Source of the DNA: Bacillus sp. FSL H8-0547
GTDB taxonomy: Bacteria > Bacillota > Bacilli > Bacillales > Bacillaceae
Assembly (NCBI GenBank): GCA_038002745.1
Contig: JBBODD010000002.1
Span: 48,379-112,378 of the forward strand
Length of the DNA stretch: 64,000 nucleotides
Direction: 5' to 3'
Part shown: piece by piece, positions 31,724-42,742 of the stretch
Layout: the number at the start of each line of letters is the position of its first letter
Numbering within the stretch: the first letter of the stretch is position 1
The notes under the pieces: generated by a model
Seen by the model: the letters and a program-made list of their open reading frames with translations, nothing else
Database searches by the model: none
What the model was told of the DNA's origin: nothing
Made by a program: the position numbers and the translations under genes

Positions 31724-32824
31724 TCAATACCTGGCATATCTGCTTATGTTCAGCAGCACACCTACTGCCATCAGCATCAGCGTAAGCGAAGAGCCCCCGT
31801 AGCTTAAAAACGGCAGAGTGATGCCTGTTACCGGCATTAGACCTGTTACAACTCCAATATTGATCATTACCTGTATGGCAACCATTGTTATAATGCCGAT
31901 TGCAAGGTATGAACCGTACTGATCGGGTGCTCCGAGCGCAATCCTCACTCCGCGCCATAACAGGAGGCCAAACAGCAGAATAATCAGCGATCCGCCAATA
32001 AACCCGAGTTCCTCGGCAAGAATGGCGAAAATAAAATCTGTCTGCGGCTCCGGCAGATAAAAGAACTTCTGCCTGCTTTGCCCGAGGCCGAGTCCAAACA
32101 GACCGCCCGGCCCGATTGCATATAATGACTGGATAATCTGAAAGCCGCTTCCGAGAGGATCTTCCCACGGATTTAAAAACGATGTAATCCGTTTGATCCG
32201 GTAAGGTGCGGAAAGCACCAGCGCTGCAAACCCTGCCACACCAAGAAGCCCCAGTAAACCGAAATGACTGATTCTTGCACCTGCCACAAAAATCATGACA
32301 ATGCACGTCCCGACCATAACCGTTCCTGTTCCGAGATCAGGCTGCAGCATGATCAGCGCGAATGCGGTAAAAACAAATGCCAGCGACGGCAAAAGCCCTC
32401 TTTTAAAGGAGGTTATTTTCTTTTGATTTTCCGATAGAAATTTAGCTAAAAAGGCAATCATTGCAAGCTTCATAAATTCAGAAGGCTGTATGGAAAAAGC
32501 CCCTACTCCAATCCAGCTTCTTGATCCGTTTCTCTCCATCCCGATACCGGGAACAAGGACAGCGAGAAGCAGGATAAAACAGACGATGACAAGCATTTTC
32601 GCCCAGGTTCTCCACGTCCAGTAATCCACATTCATAATGAAGAACATGGCTACGACTCCGACGCCTGCGAACAAAAGCTGCCTCTTGGCAAAGAAAAACG
32701 AATCTTCGAATTTATACGTTGCCCACACTGCGCTTGCACTGTATACCATAATCAGTCCAATCGTCAGAAGGAGCAGCGTGATAATGACTAGTATAAAGTC
32801 CGGTGCAGATCTTTTTGCCGTCAA
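31724..32824 (-). CDS. spoVE: Stage V sporulation protein E, SEDS-family glycosyltransferase
   Basis: SEDS polytopic membrane protein, paralogue of FtsW and RodA, that polymerises spore cortex peptidoglycan with its partner SpoVD. It has about ten membrane helices. Signatures include NGSRSWIGVGAFSIQPSEF and LPFLSYGGSSLTLMLM near the C-terminus. The start is most likely the TTG at 32822-32824, giving a protein beginning (M)TAKRSAPDF of 366 residues, the B. subtilis length; two TTG codons upstream are less likely. Confidence 0.95.
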   Translation of the reverse strand: MTAKRSAPDFILVIITLLLLTIGLIMVYSASAVWATYKFEDSFFFAKRQLLFAGVGVVAMFFIMNVDYWTWRTWAKMLVIVCFILLLAVLVPGIGMERNGSRSWIGVGAFSIQPSEFMKLAMIAFLAKFLSENQKKITSFKRGLLPSLAFVFTAFALIMLQPDLGTGTVMVGTCIVMIFVAGARISHFGLLGLLGVAGFAALVLSAPYRIKRITSFLNPWEDPLGSGFQIIQSLYAIGPGGLFGLGLGQSRQKFFYLPEPQTDFIFAILAEELGFIGGSLIILLFGLLLWRGVRIALGAPDQYGSYLAIGIITMVAIQVMINIGVVTGLMPVTGITLPFLSYGGSSLTLMLMAVGVLLNISRYARY

Positions 32825-32871
32825 CGCCAAACACCCCAATATAATGGAATTAGGGCGCGTGTACGAGCCCT

Positions 32872-34221
32872 TTACTTTAGCTTATGCACGGCGTTCTCAA
32901 ACATGTCTCCTCTTTGTTCAAATGTTTTATATTGATCCCAGCTTGCACATGCCGGGGATAAGAGTACGATGTCGCCTTCCTGAGATAAGCTGAACGCCGC
33001 ATAAGCCGCCTGTTCAACATTATCGACACGTTTCACCTCTTCTATTCCCGCATCCGCTGCTATTCTCTCAAGCTTTGGCGCAGTCTGGCCAAACGTAATC
33101 AGAGTTTTGACATTCCCAAGGAAGGGGATCAGTTCGTCAAATTCATTGCCGCGGTCAAGGCCGCCGGCAAGTAAAACGGTCGGTGCATCAAATGCCTGGA
33201 GAGCTTTTGAAGTAGCCAGTATATTTGTAGCTTTTGAGTCATTGTAATATTTAACTCCGCCTATCGTGCGGATAAACTGCAGACGGTGCTTCACTCCTTT
33301 GAAGGAAGTCAGCACTTTGCGGATGGCTTCTGTTTTAGCACCGCTCAGTTTCACCGCACAAACAGCTGCGAGAATATTTTCAAGATTATGTTTGCCTGGA
33401 AGAACGATCTCTTTTACATCAATGATTTTTTCATCGTTAAACCAAACGGCGCCGTTTTTAATGTACGCTCCTGATTCAAGCTCTTGCTTGACAGAAAAGA
33501 AAATCTTTTCCCCATTACCAGCGGCAGCTGCTTTTACGACCTCGCCATCATCCGCGTTGACAACAGCAAAATCACTGTTCTGCTGGTTAGCATAAATTCT
33601 TGCTTTTGCAGAAGCATATTCTTCCCTCGTGCCGTGATAATCAAGATGGGCATCAAACAAGTTCAGCATCAGGGCAATTTTAGGACGGAATGTTTTCGTT
33701 CCCATCAGCTGAAAAGAAGAAAGCTCTGTAACGATGATGCTGTCTTTGTCTGCCTGCTCTGCCACTTCACAGGCGACTGTTCCGATGTTGCCGGCGATGA
33801 GTGACTTTTTACCGTCAGACAGCAGCATTTCATGGATAAGGGTCGTCGTCGTCGTTTTCCCGTTGGATCCGGTAATGCCGATCATGTCAGCTTCTGAAAT
33901 TAAATAGGCAAGTTCAACCTCCGTAACGATTGGAATTTGCTTTTCCAGCGCTTTTGCAAGCAGAGTGTTTGAGTATGGAATACCGGGATTTTTCACAATG
34001 TATTCTGCCCCGTCTAGGAGTTCCGGCGGATGGCTTCCGCATACCACGTTAAGCCCCATAGCCTGCAGTTCCTGCGCTGATTCATTTTCTTCAAGCGGCA
34101 GCATATCATTAACCGTTACGCGCGCACCTAGTTTATGTAAGAGCCTTGCTGCAGCCAGGCCGCTTTTTGCGAGCCCTAGCACAAGGACATGTTTGTCTTT
34201 AAAGTCGTTAATTTGTTTCAT
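32872..34221 (-). CDS. murD: UDP-N-acetylmuramoylalanine-D-glutamate ligase
   Basis: Adds D-Glu to UDP-MurNAc-L-Ala in the cytoplasm. The Mur-ligase ATP motif [17 protein letters not shown] is intact, followed by [12 protein letters not shown] and the C-terminal domain [14 protein letters not shown]. The N-terminal Rossmann-like domain begins [15 protein letters not shown]. Product is 449 residues, one base from the end of mraY, so probably co-transcribed. Confidence 0.97.
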   Translation of the reverse strand: MKQINDFKDKHVLVLGLAKSGLAAARLLHKLGARVTVNDMLPLEENESAQELQAMGLNVVCGSHPPELLDGAEYIVKNPGIPYSNTLLAKALEKQIPIVTEVELAYLISEADMIGITGSNGKTTTTTLIHEMLLSDGKKSLIAGNIGTVACEVAEQADKDSIIVTELSSFQLMGTKTFRPKIALMLNLFDAHLDYHGTREEYASAKARIYANQQNSDFAVVNADDGEVVKAAAAGNGEKIFFSVKQELESGAYIKNGAVWFNDEKIIDVKEIVLPGKHNLENILAAVCAVKLSGAKTEAIRKVLTSFKGVKHRLQFIRTIGGVKYYNDSKATNILATSKALQAFDAPTVLLAGGLDRGNEFDELIPFLGNVKTLITFGQTAPKLERIAADAGIEEVKRVDNVEQAAYAAFSLSQEGDIVLLSPACASWDQYKTFEQRGDMFENAVHKLK

Positions 34222-34222
34222 T

Positions 34223-35197
34223 TTATAACCACACCTCTACGTAAATTCCAAGAACGGCGAAAATCAGTCCGACTGACCAGAACGTCACAACAACTCTCCA
34301 TTCCGACCATCCTGTCAGTTCATAATGATGATGAAGGGGACTCATCTTAAAAACGCGCTTTCCTGTCGTTTTAAAAGAGATTACCTGAATAATAACGGAA
34401 AGAGTTTCAATAACAAAAACTCCGCCGATCAGAACAAGCAGGATTTCAAGCTTGGTTAAAATGGCGATGGTTACGATTGCTCCGCCAAGTGCAAGAGATC
34501 CTGTATCTCCCATAAATACTTTTGCGGGGTGAGCATTAAATACGAGAAATCCAAGAACAGCCCCTACGACTGCTACAGAGAAAATGGCCACATCATATTG
34601 AGATTGATTCCATGCGAGAACAGCAAATGCTCCAAACGCAATGGCAGCTGTACCTGAAAGCAGACCGTCAAGACCATCCGTCAAGTTAACTGCATTAGAG
34701 CCGCCGACAAGCATGAAGACAATAAGCAGCACATAGGCCCATCCAAGATCAACACCGAGCTCCGTACCCGGAATGCGGACCTCTGAAGAGAATCCAAACT
34801 GTCTGAAAACAATATAGAAAATAACTGCAATAATGATTTGCCCGAGCAGCTTTTGTTTCGATGTAAGGCCGAGGTTGCGCTTCATCACAACTTTGATGAA
34901 ATCATCCAAAAACCCGAGAAGGCCGTAACCGAACGTAACAAATAAAAGCAAATACATTTCAACACTTGGTTCTGCAAATTTATAGCTCATGACAATGGTT
35001 GTCACAATGACAGACAAGATAATCATGATGCCGCCCATTGTAGGCGTTCCTGATTTCTTCTGATGCGACTTTGGCCCTTCATCCCTGATGCTCTGTCCGA
35101 ATTTAAGCCTTCTTAAGAAAGGGATAAAGATGGGAGATATCAGAACACTGATTAAAAAGCCCATTAGTATTGTAAAGATGATGATTTGTTCAAGCAT
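34223..35197 (-). CDS. mraY: Phospho-N-acetylmuramoyl-pentapeptide transferase
   Basis: Integral membrane enzyme that attaches phospho-MurNAc-pentapeptide to undecaprenyl phosphate, forming lipid I. It has ten hydrophobic segments. Signature regions are [10 protein letters not shown], the NLTDGLDGL motif with conserved Asp residues, and [12 protein letters not shown]; the [13 protein letters not shown] loop closes the active site. Product is 324 residues. Confidence 0.97.
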   Translation of the reverse strand: MLEQIIIFTILMGFLISVLISPIFIPFLRRLKFGQSIRDEGPKSHQKKSGTPTMGGIMIILSVIVTTIVMSYKFAEPSVEMYLLLFVTFGYGLLGFLDDFIKVVMKRNLGLTSKQKLLGQIIIAVIFYIVFRQFGFSSEVRIPGTELGVDLGWAYVLLIVFMLVGGSNAVNLTDGLDGLLSGTAAIAFGAFAVLAWNQSQYDVAIFSVAVVGAVLGFLVFNAHPAKVFMGDTGSLALGGAIVTIAILTKLEILLVLIGGVFVIETLSVIIQVISFKTTGKRVFKMSPLHHHYELTGWSEWRVVVTFWSVGLIFAVLGIYVEVWL

Positions 35198-35224
35198 GTA
35201 TAGATCCTCCCTGGTATCACTGCA

Positions 35225-35252
35225 GGACGCTGGCCCGTAAGCCTGAGCGTCC
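35225..35252. other. Stem-loop between murE and mraY
   Basis: GGACGCT and AGCGTCC form perfect seven-base arms with additional GGC/GCC pairing inside. There is no T tract, so it is not a normal terminator; it may be a transcript-processing or stability element. Confidence 0.4.
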
Positions 35253-35287
35253 CTGATTCATTCATATAGTACGGATAAGTCCGCCGG

Positions 35288-36757
35288 TTATTGATTTAAT
35301 TTAAATTCTACCGCACGCAGAGCAACCTCGCGGTCATCAAAATCGAATACCTCTGACCCGATAATCTGATACGTTTCATGACCCTTTCCTGCAATCAGGA
35401 TCACATCCCCTGCTTTTGCTTCATTTACTGCGTAAAAAATGGCCTCTTCTCTCTTTTCAATCGTATGGAAATAGGCTCCTGCAACACCTTCTTCCATTTC
35501 CTTAAGGATAGCAGCAGGCTCCTCGCTTCTTGGATTATCAGATGTGAAAATGGGTTCTTCTGCATACTTGACAGCTATTTGCGCCATAATGGCCCGCTTC
35601 GTCCTGTCTCTGTCCCCTCCGCATCCGACAATCACAAACGTTTTCCCTTTGGCAAATTGCTTAACTGTTTTCAGGACATTTTCAAGACTGTCAGGTGTAT
35701 GGGCATAATCAACGATGACAGAGAAATCCTGGCCCCCGTCAACGACTTCAAATCTGCCTCTTACCCCTTCAATCTCAGCCAGTGTCCCGGCAACAATCTC
35801 AAGGCTTACACCAGAAGCAAGACATGCCGAAGCAGCAGCGAGAGCGTTGTAAATGCTGAATTTGCCGATGAGCTTCATTTTGATGTGCTGTGAGCCAAAC
35901 GGTGTGACAAGGTCAAATGCCGTTCCGCTTGGGGACATGACGATGTTTTGTGCAGATACATCGGACTCAGAATCAATCCCGTATGTGAGAATATGGGCTG
36001 CTGTCATGCTCATAAATTCGCCTGATGCAGGATCATCTGCATTTAAAACCGCCGTTTTGGGCTTATCCGGGTTAAATGTATTTCCAAGCTGAGAAAACAG
36101 GAGGCCTTTGGCTGCACGGTACGCATCCATCGTCTCGTGATAATCCAGGTGATCCTGGGTAAGGTTTGTAAACACGGCTACATCATAGTCACATCCATGG
36201 ACGCGGCCCATATGGAGAGCGTGAGATGAAACCTCCATAACACCGTGGCTTACTCCTTTATCTGCCATTGTACGGAATGTTTTTTGAAGCGTCAGGCTCT
36301 CAGGTGTCGTATTTTTGACACTCAGTTCTTCATCGCCAATCTTTATGTACATCGTTCCGATCAAACCGGTCGTCTTCCCTGCATTTTGCAGAATCTTCTC
36401 AATCAGGTGTGTTGTTGATGTTTTTCCGTTTGTACCTGTTACGCCGATCAGATGCATGCCTTGTGTTGGATGGCCGTAAAAAGCATCGGCAAGAAGCGCC
36501 ATCGCCCGTTTTGTATTTTTAACAACAATAACCGGAACAGAAAGGTTTAAAGGTTTCTCAGATAAAACCGCAGCTGCGCCGTTTCTGACGGCCTGCTCTG
36601 CATAATCGTGTCCGTCAACCGTATATCCGCTGATGCAGATAAATAAGCTGTCCTGCTTTACTTCCCTTGAATCCATTTCAATCGAGAGAATTTCCGGATT
36701 TTCCTCCACATTCCATTTTATATTCTGAAGCTGCGAAAGCAGTGTGTGTAATTTCAT
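35288..36757 (-). CDS. murE: UDP-MurNAc-L-Ala-D-Glu:meso-diaminopimelate ligase
   Basis: Adds the third stem residue. The ATP motif [17 protein letters not shown] is present. The DNPR motif ([14 protein letters not shown]) marks specificity for meso-diaminopimelate rather than lysine, which fits Bacillus wall chemistry. The start is taken as the ATG at 36755-36757 ([10 protein letters not shown]), as in B. subtilis; TTG and GTG codons just upstream are in frame and closer to the AGAGG site. Product is 489 residues. Confidence 0.96.
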   Translation of the reverse strand: MKLHTLLSQLQNIKWNVEENPEILSIEMDSREVKQDSLFICISGYTVDGHDYAEQAVRNGAAAVLSEKPLNLSVPVIVVKNTKRAMALLADAFYGHPTQGMHLIGVTGTNGKTSTTHLIEKILQNAGKTTGLIGTMYIKIGDEELSVKNTTPESLTLQKTFRTMADKGVSHGVMEVSSHALHMGRVHGCDYDVAVFTNLTQDHLDYHETMDAYRAAKGLLFSQLGNTFNPDKPKTAVLNADDPASGEFMSMTAAHILTYGIDSESDVSAQNIVMSPSGTAFDLVTPFGSQHIKMKLIGKFSIYNALAAASACLASGVSLEIVAGTLAEIEGVRGRFEVVDGGQDFSVIVDYAHTPDSLENVLKTVKQFAKGKTFVIVGCGGDRDRTKRAIMAQIAVKYAEEPIFTSDNPRSEEPAAILKEMEEGVAGAYFHTIEKREEAIFYAVNEAKAGDVILIAGKGHETYQIIGSEVFDFDDREVALRAVEFKLNQ

Positions 36758-37020
36758 TTTCACCAAATCCTCTCAAGAACCAACAATAGTTTCTGTCTTT
36801 ATTTTAGTCGTGCAGCAAATCCCCATTTTACATAAACAGCCTGCCGGCATACCGGCTTACGGTCATCCTGTTGTCAGAAAAACGCACAGTACCTATTTTA
36901 TCTTATCTTCGGTAAAAGAGCCATATCCGCACTAAAAAATGTGCGGGGGCAGAGCTGTTTCTCCCCAAACAAAAGCGAGGCAGTCACGTTTTGTGAATGC
37001 CGGCTTCAGAACATATGCGT
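36758..37020. other. Intergenic region between spoVD and murE
   Basis: About 260 bases without a gene. It contains two palindromic hairpins: CCGCAC / GTGCGG arms around 36928-36947, and GCCGGCATACCGGC around 36843-36856. The minus strand has a TAAAAT -10-like sequence near 36897, but no clear -35. It probably carries a promoter for murE. Confidence 0.55.
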
Positions 37021-38964
37021 TTAGTCATTGTCTTCTGATTTTTTGCTTCCTTTTCCCAAATAAAGACGAAGTGTTGACCCTTCTTTCACCTTTACACCTG
37101 CCTGAGGCGACTGCTGAACAACTGTATCTCCGGATCCTGCGATATCAAGTTTGAGATTCACCATCTGCTCCCTGAGTTCCTGCGCTGTAAGCCCTACAAC
37201 ATTCGGAACGCTCACAAGTTTTGTGTCTAGCCATGTGTATTCCTTCTCGATTTGGTTTTTCCGCGGTTTCACTCCAAGCTCCCTCAGACTGTCTTCCATA
37301 ATGTTTCCGACAATCGGGGCTGCAACCGTTCCCCCGAACTGCACAGTGCCCTTAGGATTATCGACTGCTGTATAAACGACGATTTCCGGGTCATCTGCCG
37401 GAGCAAATCCAATGAATGAAACAATATAATTGTTTTTCATATAGACACCGTCTTTTACTTTTTGAGCTGTTCCTGTTTTACCTCCTACACGGTACCCCTC
37501 AACAAATGCGTTTTTCCCTGTTCCTTGGGCTACTACACTTTCAAGTGCATATCTGATTTGCTTCGACGTTTCTTCGGAAATGACTTTGCGCTTTGCTTCT
37601 GGTTCTGTGCTGCTGATCACATCTCCTGTAACAGGGTCGATCCATTCTTTAGCTATATACGGGGTGTAAAGCGTACCGCCATTTACAGCTGCAGCTACGG
37701 CTGCAACCTGCTGGATCGGTGTAACGGATACCCCCTGTCCGAATGCGGTCGTTGCCTGTTCCACTGGTCCTACATTTTTAACATCAAACAGGATTCCCCT
37801 TGCCTCTCCCTGAAGATCAATCCCTGTTTTCTGGCCAAAGCCGAAGTTTTGGATGTATTTAAAAAGGGTGCTGGTTCCAAGTCTTTGACCAAGCTCTACA
37901 AAACCGGGGTTACATGAGTTCTGTACCACTTCAAGGAAAGACTGGCTCCCGTGTCCTCCGCGCTTCCAGCACTTTAATCTGGCTCCGCCGACCTCCACTG
38001 AACCCCCATCATGAAAATGCTCTTTCTGCAAATCTACTTTTTTCTCTTCAAGTGCAGCTGCAAGTGTAATGATTTTAAATGTTGAACCAGGTTCATAAGA
38101 ACTCCACACAGGGAGATTTCGGTTATAGATGAGCGGATCGACATTCCGGAAATCCGCCGGATCAAAATCAGGTCTGCTTGACATCGCCAGAATTTCGCCG
38201 TTTTTCGGATTCATCGCGATCGCAATCATGCCGTCTGGATTGTATTGCGCCTGTGCATTATCGAGTTCCCTCTCGACGATCGTCTGCACTTTTGAATCGA
38301 TTGTCAGTTTTAAATTCAGGCCATCCACCGGTGCGGTATATTCATCCGCCTCTTTTGGCATCCTCTTTCCTTTAGCATCAGAATAAAACTTCACATATCC
38401 CTTTGTTCCTTTCAGCTGTTCATCATAATACGACTCCAGTCCAAGGAGGCCCTGATTATCAATGCCTGCAAATCCGAGGACGTGCGAGAGGTAGCTGCCG
38501 AACGGATAATGGCGTTTTGAATCCTCCGCTATGTATACACCTTTTAAACCGAGCGCCCTGAGTTCTTTTGCTTTTTCATGAGAAATTTTGCGCCCTTCGG
38601 GATTGATTCTCTGGATGGATTGCTTCTGGGTGATAAGTTGATAAGCCCGCTCTTTCGGCATATTTAAAACAGCTGCAAGCTTTTCTGCCGTGCCCGCCGG
38701 GTCCTCAACCTGCCTCGGCACAACGAGAACAGACGGAGCACTCATATTCGTCGCAAGCTTCACGCCGTTCCTGTCAAGAATCTCGCCCCTCTCCGGCTCA
38801 AACGGAATGTTCCGGCTCCAGGAATCCTTCGCCAGGGCTGTCAGTTTGTCTCCTATAAAAAATTGAACATATCCAAGGCGGATATCGATAATTAGAAAAA
38901 TCAAAAAACCAAACATCAGCACCATCGCAAGTCGTTTGCGCACCGTCACATTTGAAACACGCAT
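37021..38964 (-). CDS. spoVD: Stage V sporulation protein D, class B penicillin-binding protein
   Basis: Sporulation-specific transpeptidase working with SpoVE in cortex synthesis. One N-terminal membrane helix is followed by a PBP dimerisation domain and the transpeptidase domain: SxxK as EPGSTFKI (Ser294), SCN (Ser350) and KTGTA (Lys496). A single PASTA domain lies at the C-terminus (VSVPNVVGLTAQELREQMVN). The start at 38962-38964 (MRVSNVTVRKRL) has AAGGGGG upstream. Product is 647 residues. Confidence 0.97.
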   Translation of the reverse strand: MRVSNVTVRKRLAMVLMFGFLIFLIIDIRLGYVQFFIGDKLTALAKDSWSRNIPFEPERGEILDRNGVKLATNMSAPSVLVVPRQVEDPAGTAEKLAAVLNMPKERAYQLITQKQSIQRINPEGRKISHEKAKELRALGLKGVYIAEDSKRHYPFGSYLSHVLGFAGIDNQGLLGLESYYDEQLKGTKGYVKFYSDAKGKRMPKEADEYTAPVDGLNLKLTIDSKVQTIVERELDNAQAQYNPDGMIAIAMNPKNGEILAMSSRPDFDPADFRNVDPLIYNRNLPVWSSYEPGSTFKIITLAAALEEKKVDLQKEHFHDGGSVEVGGARLKCWKRGGHGSQSFLEVVQNSCNPGFVELGQRLGTSTLFKYIQNFGFGQKTGIDLQGEARGILFDVKNVGPVEQATTAFGQGVSVTPIQQVAAVAAAVNGGTLYTPYIAKEWIDPVTGDVISSTEPEAKRKVISEETSKQIRYALESVVAQGTGKNAFVEGYRVGGKTGTAQKVKDGVYMKNNYIVSFIGFAPADDPEIVVYTAVDNPKGTVQFGGTVAAPIVGNIMEDSLRELGVKPRKNQIEKEYTWLDTKLVSVPNVVGLTAQELREQMVNLKLDIAGSGDTVVQQSPQAGVKVKEGSTLRLYLGKGSKKSEDND

Positions 38965-39050
38965 ATATTTTTTCCCCCTTATCAAGGCTCGTTCAAATAT
39001 ATGCTTGTACCGTGAGTGCTAGAACTTTGACTGGACAACTCGGAAAAAGC

Positions 39051-39090
39051 AAAAAGAGAGCCCGTCCAAAGCGGTCCGGGCCCTCTCTTA
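39051..39090 (-). terminator. Intrinsic terminator of the mraZ-pbpB operon
   Basis: Minus strand stem AGAGAGGGCCCG / CGGGCTCTCT followed by TTTTGCTTTTT, shortly after pbpB. It separates pbpB from the sporulation gene spoVD. Confidence 0.88.
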
Positions 39091-39102
39091 TTTTGTTTAA
39101 GC

Positions 39103-41328
39103 TTATTCAGTTTCAGCCTCTTCAGACTCAGCAGTTTCTTCTTCAGATTCTGCAGTTTCGCCTTCAGATGCCCCCGCTGGACTTTGAAGTTTCACCGTCA
39201 GCCTGTCATTTTTCTGAACACGTTGACCTTTAGTGATCGTTTGCGATACCGCATAGCCATTTCCTTTTAACTGGAGCTCTAAATCCAGGAAATTGGCAAG
39301 CTTCATAATATCCCGCGATGACCATCCGGTGAGATCAGGCATGGACATTTTCCCGTCTGTTTTAAGAAAAACACGCCCGTTTGCGATCAATCTTGAATCT
39401 TCTTCGGGATATTGTTCGCTCACTTCATTGCTGCTGCCGAGGATGACGGCATTCATCTTATTGTCCTCAAGCCATTTTTGTGCTGCTTCGACACTTTCCC
39501 CTTCAAAAGAAGGAAGCGCAGAGCCTACTTCTGTCTCCGCTTTTTCCGGTTCTTCCTCCACTTCTTCAGACGGCTGAATTTTCATATACTGAAGACTGTT
39601 TTTCATAACCGAGTTAAACACCGTCGATACAGGCATTGAACCTGTTTCCGTATCTTTAAGCTGCGGCTTTTGCACCGCTACATAAACAAGGAGTTCAGGG
39701 TCTTCTTTCGGCGCCATTCCGAGGAATGAGAATACATAGTTATTTCTTCCTTTTAGGTATTTTCCGTCACTGCCCCCAATTTGAGCTGTTCCAGTTTTCC
39801 CTGCTACCTTATAGCCGTCTATTTTATACGGCTTTCCAGTGCCCTTTTCAGAACTGACGACTGTTTCAAGAATGTCCAGTACTTCTTTTGAGGTTTTTTC
39901 GGAAATTGGCGTTCCGGCTGTTTGCGGCTTGTTTTCTTTTACCGTTTTTCCGCTGTCCGGATCAACAATTTTATCAATGATATACGGCTTCATCATTTTG
40001 CCGCCGTTAGCAATCGCTGTAGCTGCCTGCACCTGCTGAATAGGCGTTACAGTGGACCCCTGGCCGAAAGAGGTTGTTACTTTTTCAATATCATACTTGT
40101 AGTTGAAGACTCCGTTTGCTTCATTTGGAAGATCGATTCCTGTTTTTTGATTCAGTCCGAATTTCTCCATGTAATTCATAAAGCGGTCAGGACCAAGCTT
40201 TTCTTTTGCAAGGATAGCCATTGCAACGTTAGAAGAACGCTGCACACCCTCAAGGAAACTTATCGTTCCCCAGCCGACATTACTGTTATGATCACCAATT
40301 TTACCTCCTGCAACTCTATAGATACCAGATTTATAAAGTTCATTAGGATTGAATACTCCTTCTTCAATCGCTGCTGCCACAGTAAAGATCTTCATTGTTG
40401 AGCCAGGCTCAAAAGGATAGGCGACTGCATCATTATAATAGTTGTTAATATCACGGACGTTTGGGTCAAAGCTTGGGCGCTGCCCCATCGCCAGTATTTT
40501 CCCTGTTTTCGGATCTGCTACAATCCCGATGATTTTTTCAGGTTCATATTCTTCGGCTGCTTCGTTCATCGCATCCTCAAGGAATGTCTGAATCTTTTGA
40601 TCGAGTGTCAGATAGACCGTATCTCCATTATCGGGAGCAATAATCTTTTCCTCGCCGTTTGGAAGCTTGAACCCCTGCTTGTCGCCTTCATATGCCATAT
40701 ATCCGTCTTTTTCCTGAAGGTACTTATCCAGGCTTTTTTCCAAACCGAACATTCCGACGGTTTTTGTGGTTCCTTCTTCCCGCTGCGCATATCCGATAAT
40801 ATGCGAGGCAAAGGTGCCGTTTGGATAATACCTGTGCGTATCACGGATAAACCCGATGCCCGGAAGGTTTAATTTCTCAATTTTCACTTTGAGTGAATGA
40901 CTGATATTTCTGCCCGCTGATCCAAATTCCACCTGAAACGCATCTCTCTCAAGGATATCCCGGACTTCACTGTTTTCCATATCCAGGAGGGGAGCAAGCT
41001 TTTCCGCCGTTTCCTCAGGATCAACCACATGTTTAGGTTTTTTGGGAGAAGTGGACATTTTATCGTCAAGTACAGCGATCAAAGTGTACGTATTTGTATC
41101 CTCGGCAATCACTTCGCCTTTTCTGTCCACAATGGAGCCCCTGCTAGCTTCAATTGTCCGCTTTCTTTCATACTGTTCCTGTGCCCTTGCGGCAAGGACT
41201 TCCCCATTTACTTCGCCTGTTGTCTGCAAATACAAGAAACGGATGACTAAGACAAAAAAGAGCAATGCAAATATTAAGGTTAATATTGCTGCTCCTCTGT
41301 TCATATTGATATTTTTCGGCTGATTCAT
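39103..41328 (-). CDS. pbpB: Division-specific penicillin-binding protein 2B
   Basis: Class B transpeptidase of the septum, the FtsI counterpart. A short cytoplasmic tail and one membrane helix precede the dimerisation domain (RGSIVDRKGEVIAED). The catalytic domain has STMK (Ser310), SSN (Ser365) and KTGTA (Lys511). Two PASTA-like domains follow. The C-terminus is a Glu/Ser/Thr/Ala-rich acidic tail with an internal near-repeat of ETAESEE. Product is 741 residues; its start is just after the ftsL stop. Confidence 0.96.
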   Translation of the reverse strand: MNQPKNINMNRGAAILTLIFALLFFVLVIRFLYLQTTGEVNGEVLAARAQEQYERKRTIEASRGSIVDRKGEVIAEDTNTYTLIAVLDDKMSTSPKKPKHVVDPEETAEKLAPLLDMENSEVRDILERDAFQVEFGSAGRNISHSLKVKIEKLNLPGIGFIRDTHRYYPNGTFASHIIGYAQREEGTTKTVGMFGLEKSLDKYLQEKDGYMAYEGDKQGFKLPNGEEKIIAPDNGDTVYLTLDQKIQTFLEDAMNEAAEEYEPEKIIGIVADPKTGKILAMGQRPSFDPNVRDINNYYNDAVAYPFEPGSTMKIFTVAAAIEEGVFNPNELYKSGIYRVAGGKIGDHNSNVGWGTISFLEGVQRSSNVAMAILAKEKLGPDRFMNYMEKFGLNQKTGIDLPNEANGVFNYKYDIEKVTTSFGQGSTVTPIQQVQAATAIANGGKMMKPYIIDKIVDPDSGKTVKENKPQTAGTPISEKTSKEVLDILETVVSSEKGTGKPYKIDGYKVAGKTGTAQIGGSDGKYLKGRNNYVFSFLGMAPKEDPELLVYVAVQKPQLKDTETGSMPVSTVFNSVMKNSLQYMKIQPSEEVEEEPEKAETEVGSALPSFEGESVEAAQKWLEDNKMNAVILGSSNEVSEQYPEEDSRLIANGRVFLKTDGKMSMPDLTGWSSRDIMKLANFLDLELQLKGNGYAVSQTITKGQRVQKNDRLTVKLQSPAGASEGETAESEEETAESEEAETE

Positions 41329-41330
41329 GA

Positions 41331-41696
41331 TTAGTCATTTACTACTTTCACTTTATTCGTATCAAGCTCAAGTCCGAGGCCTTTAGCTATGCCCATAATG
41401 CGCTCATAGCTGCTTAGTTCTTTAACCTGTACGCCAAGATCTGCGTTTACCTTCTGCTGATCCTGGATTTTTGCTTCGATTTTCTGAACGGCCACATTTC
41501 CCTTGTAGACCGTGACGCTATTTGAAACAATTTGGATGGCTGCAAACAGCAGAACAGATAAAAAGGCAACGATCAGCACTTTTTCGCCGATTGTAATTGT
41601 AGGTCTTCTTTTGATGACCACCGATTGCTGCTGTTCGGGCATTTGCTTATGCTGCTCTTGCCTTTGCTGCTGGATTTTCACAGCTAAATTACTCAT
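41331..41696 (-). CDS. ftsL: Cell division protein FtsL
   Basis: Small bitopic division protein that pairs with DivIC by a leucine-zipper-like coiled coil and regulates PBP2B. It has a Gln-rich basic cytoplasmic region, one membrane helix (VLIVAFLSVLLFAAIQIV) and a coiled coil (about 65-105). The ATG at 41694-41696 (MSNLAVKIQQ) is preferred because GAGGGGG lies eight bases upstream. Product is 121 residues. Confidence 0.95.
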   Translation of the reverse strand: MSNLAVKIQQQRQEQHKQMPEQQQSVVIKRRPTITIGEKVLIVAFLSVLLFAAIQIVSNSVTVYKGNVAVQKIEAKIQDQQKVNADLGVQVKELSSYERIMGIAKGLGLELDTNKVKVVND

Positions 41697-41725
41697 GAAC
41701 AAAACCCCCTCGTTTCATCTATTTC

Positions 41726-42658
41726 TTACAGTTTTTCAAGTATTCGCAGCTTGGCTGATCTTGCACGATTGTTTTCTTCAAGCTCTTCTTCAGATGGTGT
41801 AATCGGTTTTCTTGTGATCAGTTTCACTTTAGGCTTGAATTCATCAGGTATGACCGGCAAATTAGGAGGCAGTTCCGGTAATGAAGCAGCTTGCTTGAAT
41901 GCCGTCTTGCAGATTCGGTCCTCTAAAGAATGGAAGGTAATGACACTGACTCTGCCGCCGGGTTTAATCATTTCAACTGCTTGTCCAATCGCTTCTTCAA
42001 ACACTTTCAATTCATCATTTACCGCAATTCGGATCGCCTGAAAAATCCGTTTGGCAGGATGTCCGCCTTTGCGCCTTGCAGGTGCGGGAATGGCATCCTT
42101 AATTAGTTCCACCAGCTCTCCGGTCGTCCGGATCGGCTGAATTTCCCTTGCAGCTTCAATTTTCCTTGCTACTTGTTTAGAGAACTTTTCTTCTCCGTAT
42201 CTGAAGAAGATTTTAACCAGTTCTTCATAGGTCCACCCATTCACGACATCATAAGCGGAAGTCCTTGCGTTCTGATCCATTCTCATATCAAGAGGTGCGT
42301 CATGATGATAGCTGAAGCCTCTCTCAGGTGTATCTAATTGCGGCGATGAAACTCCGAGGTCGAATAAAATGCCGTCAACCTCTGTTACACCAAGGTTTTC
42401 AAGTTCTGCTTTTAAATGTCTGAAATTGCTTTTAATAAATGTTACTTGTCCTTTGTAGGACTCTAATAGCTTTTCTGCATGCGAGAGGGCTGCATCGTCC
42501 TGGTCAAAAGCGAAAAGGTGCCCCTTTTTTGAAAGCTTGGACAGCAAGTAAGAACTGTGTCCCGCTCCGCCTAATGTGCAGTCGACATATACCCCATCTT
42601 CTTTAATGTTCAAACCATCTACCGTTTCATGCAATAATACTGTTTTATGTTGAAACAT
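41726..42658 (-). CDS. rsmH: 16S rRNA (cytosine1402-N4)-methyltransferase
   Basis: SAM-dependent methyltransferase (MraW) that modifies C1402 in the ribosomal P site. Motif I appears as [14 protein letters not shown], with [33 protein letters not shown] and the C-terminal [11 protein letters not shown]. The start at 42656-42658 ([16 protein letters not shown]) has AAGGTGG upstream; the 18-codon extension is unsupported. Product is 310 residues. It follows mraZ as in most bacteria. Confidence 0.97.
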   Translation of the reverse strand: MFQHKTVLLHETVDGLNIKEDGVYVDCTLGGAGHSSYLLSKLSKKGHLFAFDQDDAALSHAEKLLESYKGQVTFIKSNFRHLKAELENLGVTEVDGILFDLGVSSPQLDTPERGFSYHHDAPLDMRMDQNARTSAYDVVNGWTYEELVKIFFRYGEEKFSKQVARKIEAAREIQPIRTTGELVELIKDAIPAPARRKGGHPAKRIFQAIRIAVNDELKVFEEAIGQAVEMIKPGGRVSVITFHSLEDRICKTAFKQAASLPELPPNLPVIPDEFKPKVKLITRKPITPSEEELEENNRARSAKLRILEKL

Positions 42659-42742
42659 TGCTGCTACCACCTTTATCAGATTCGTACGTACTTGAGATGC
42701 TGATTTTGACATTGCTATTACTCATTGTTGCACAAGAGATTA

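Noticed and set aside
31698..32306. Minus-strand frame as a possible murG remnant
   Set aside because: It is a shadow frame inside spoVE with no glycosyltransferase motif.
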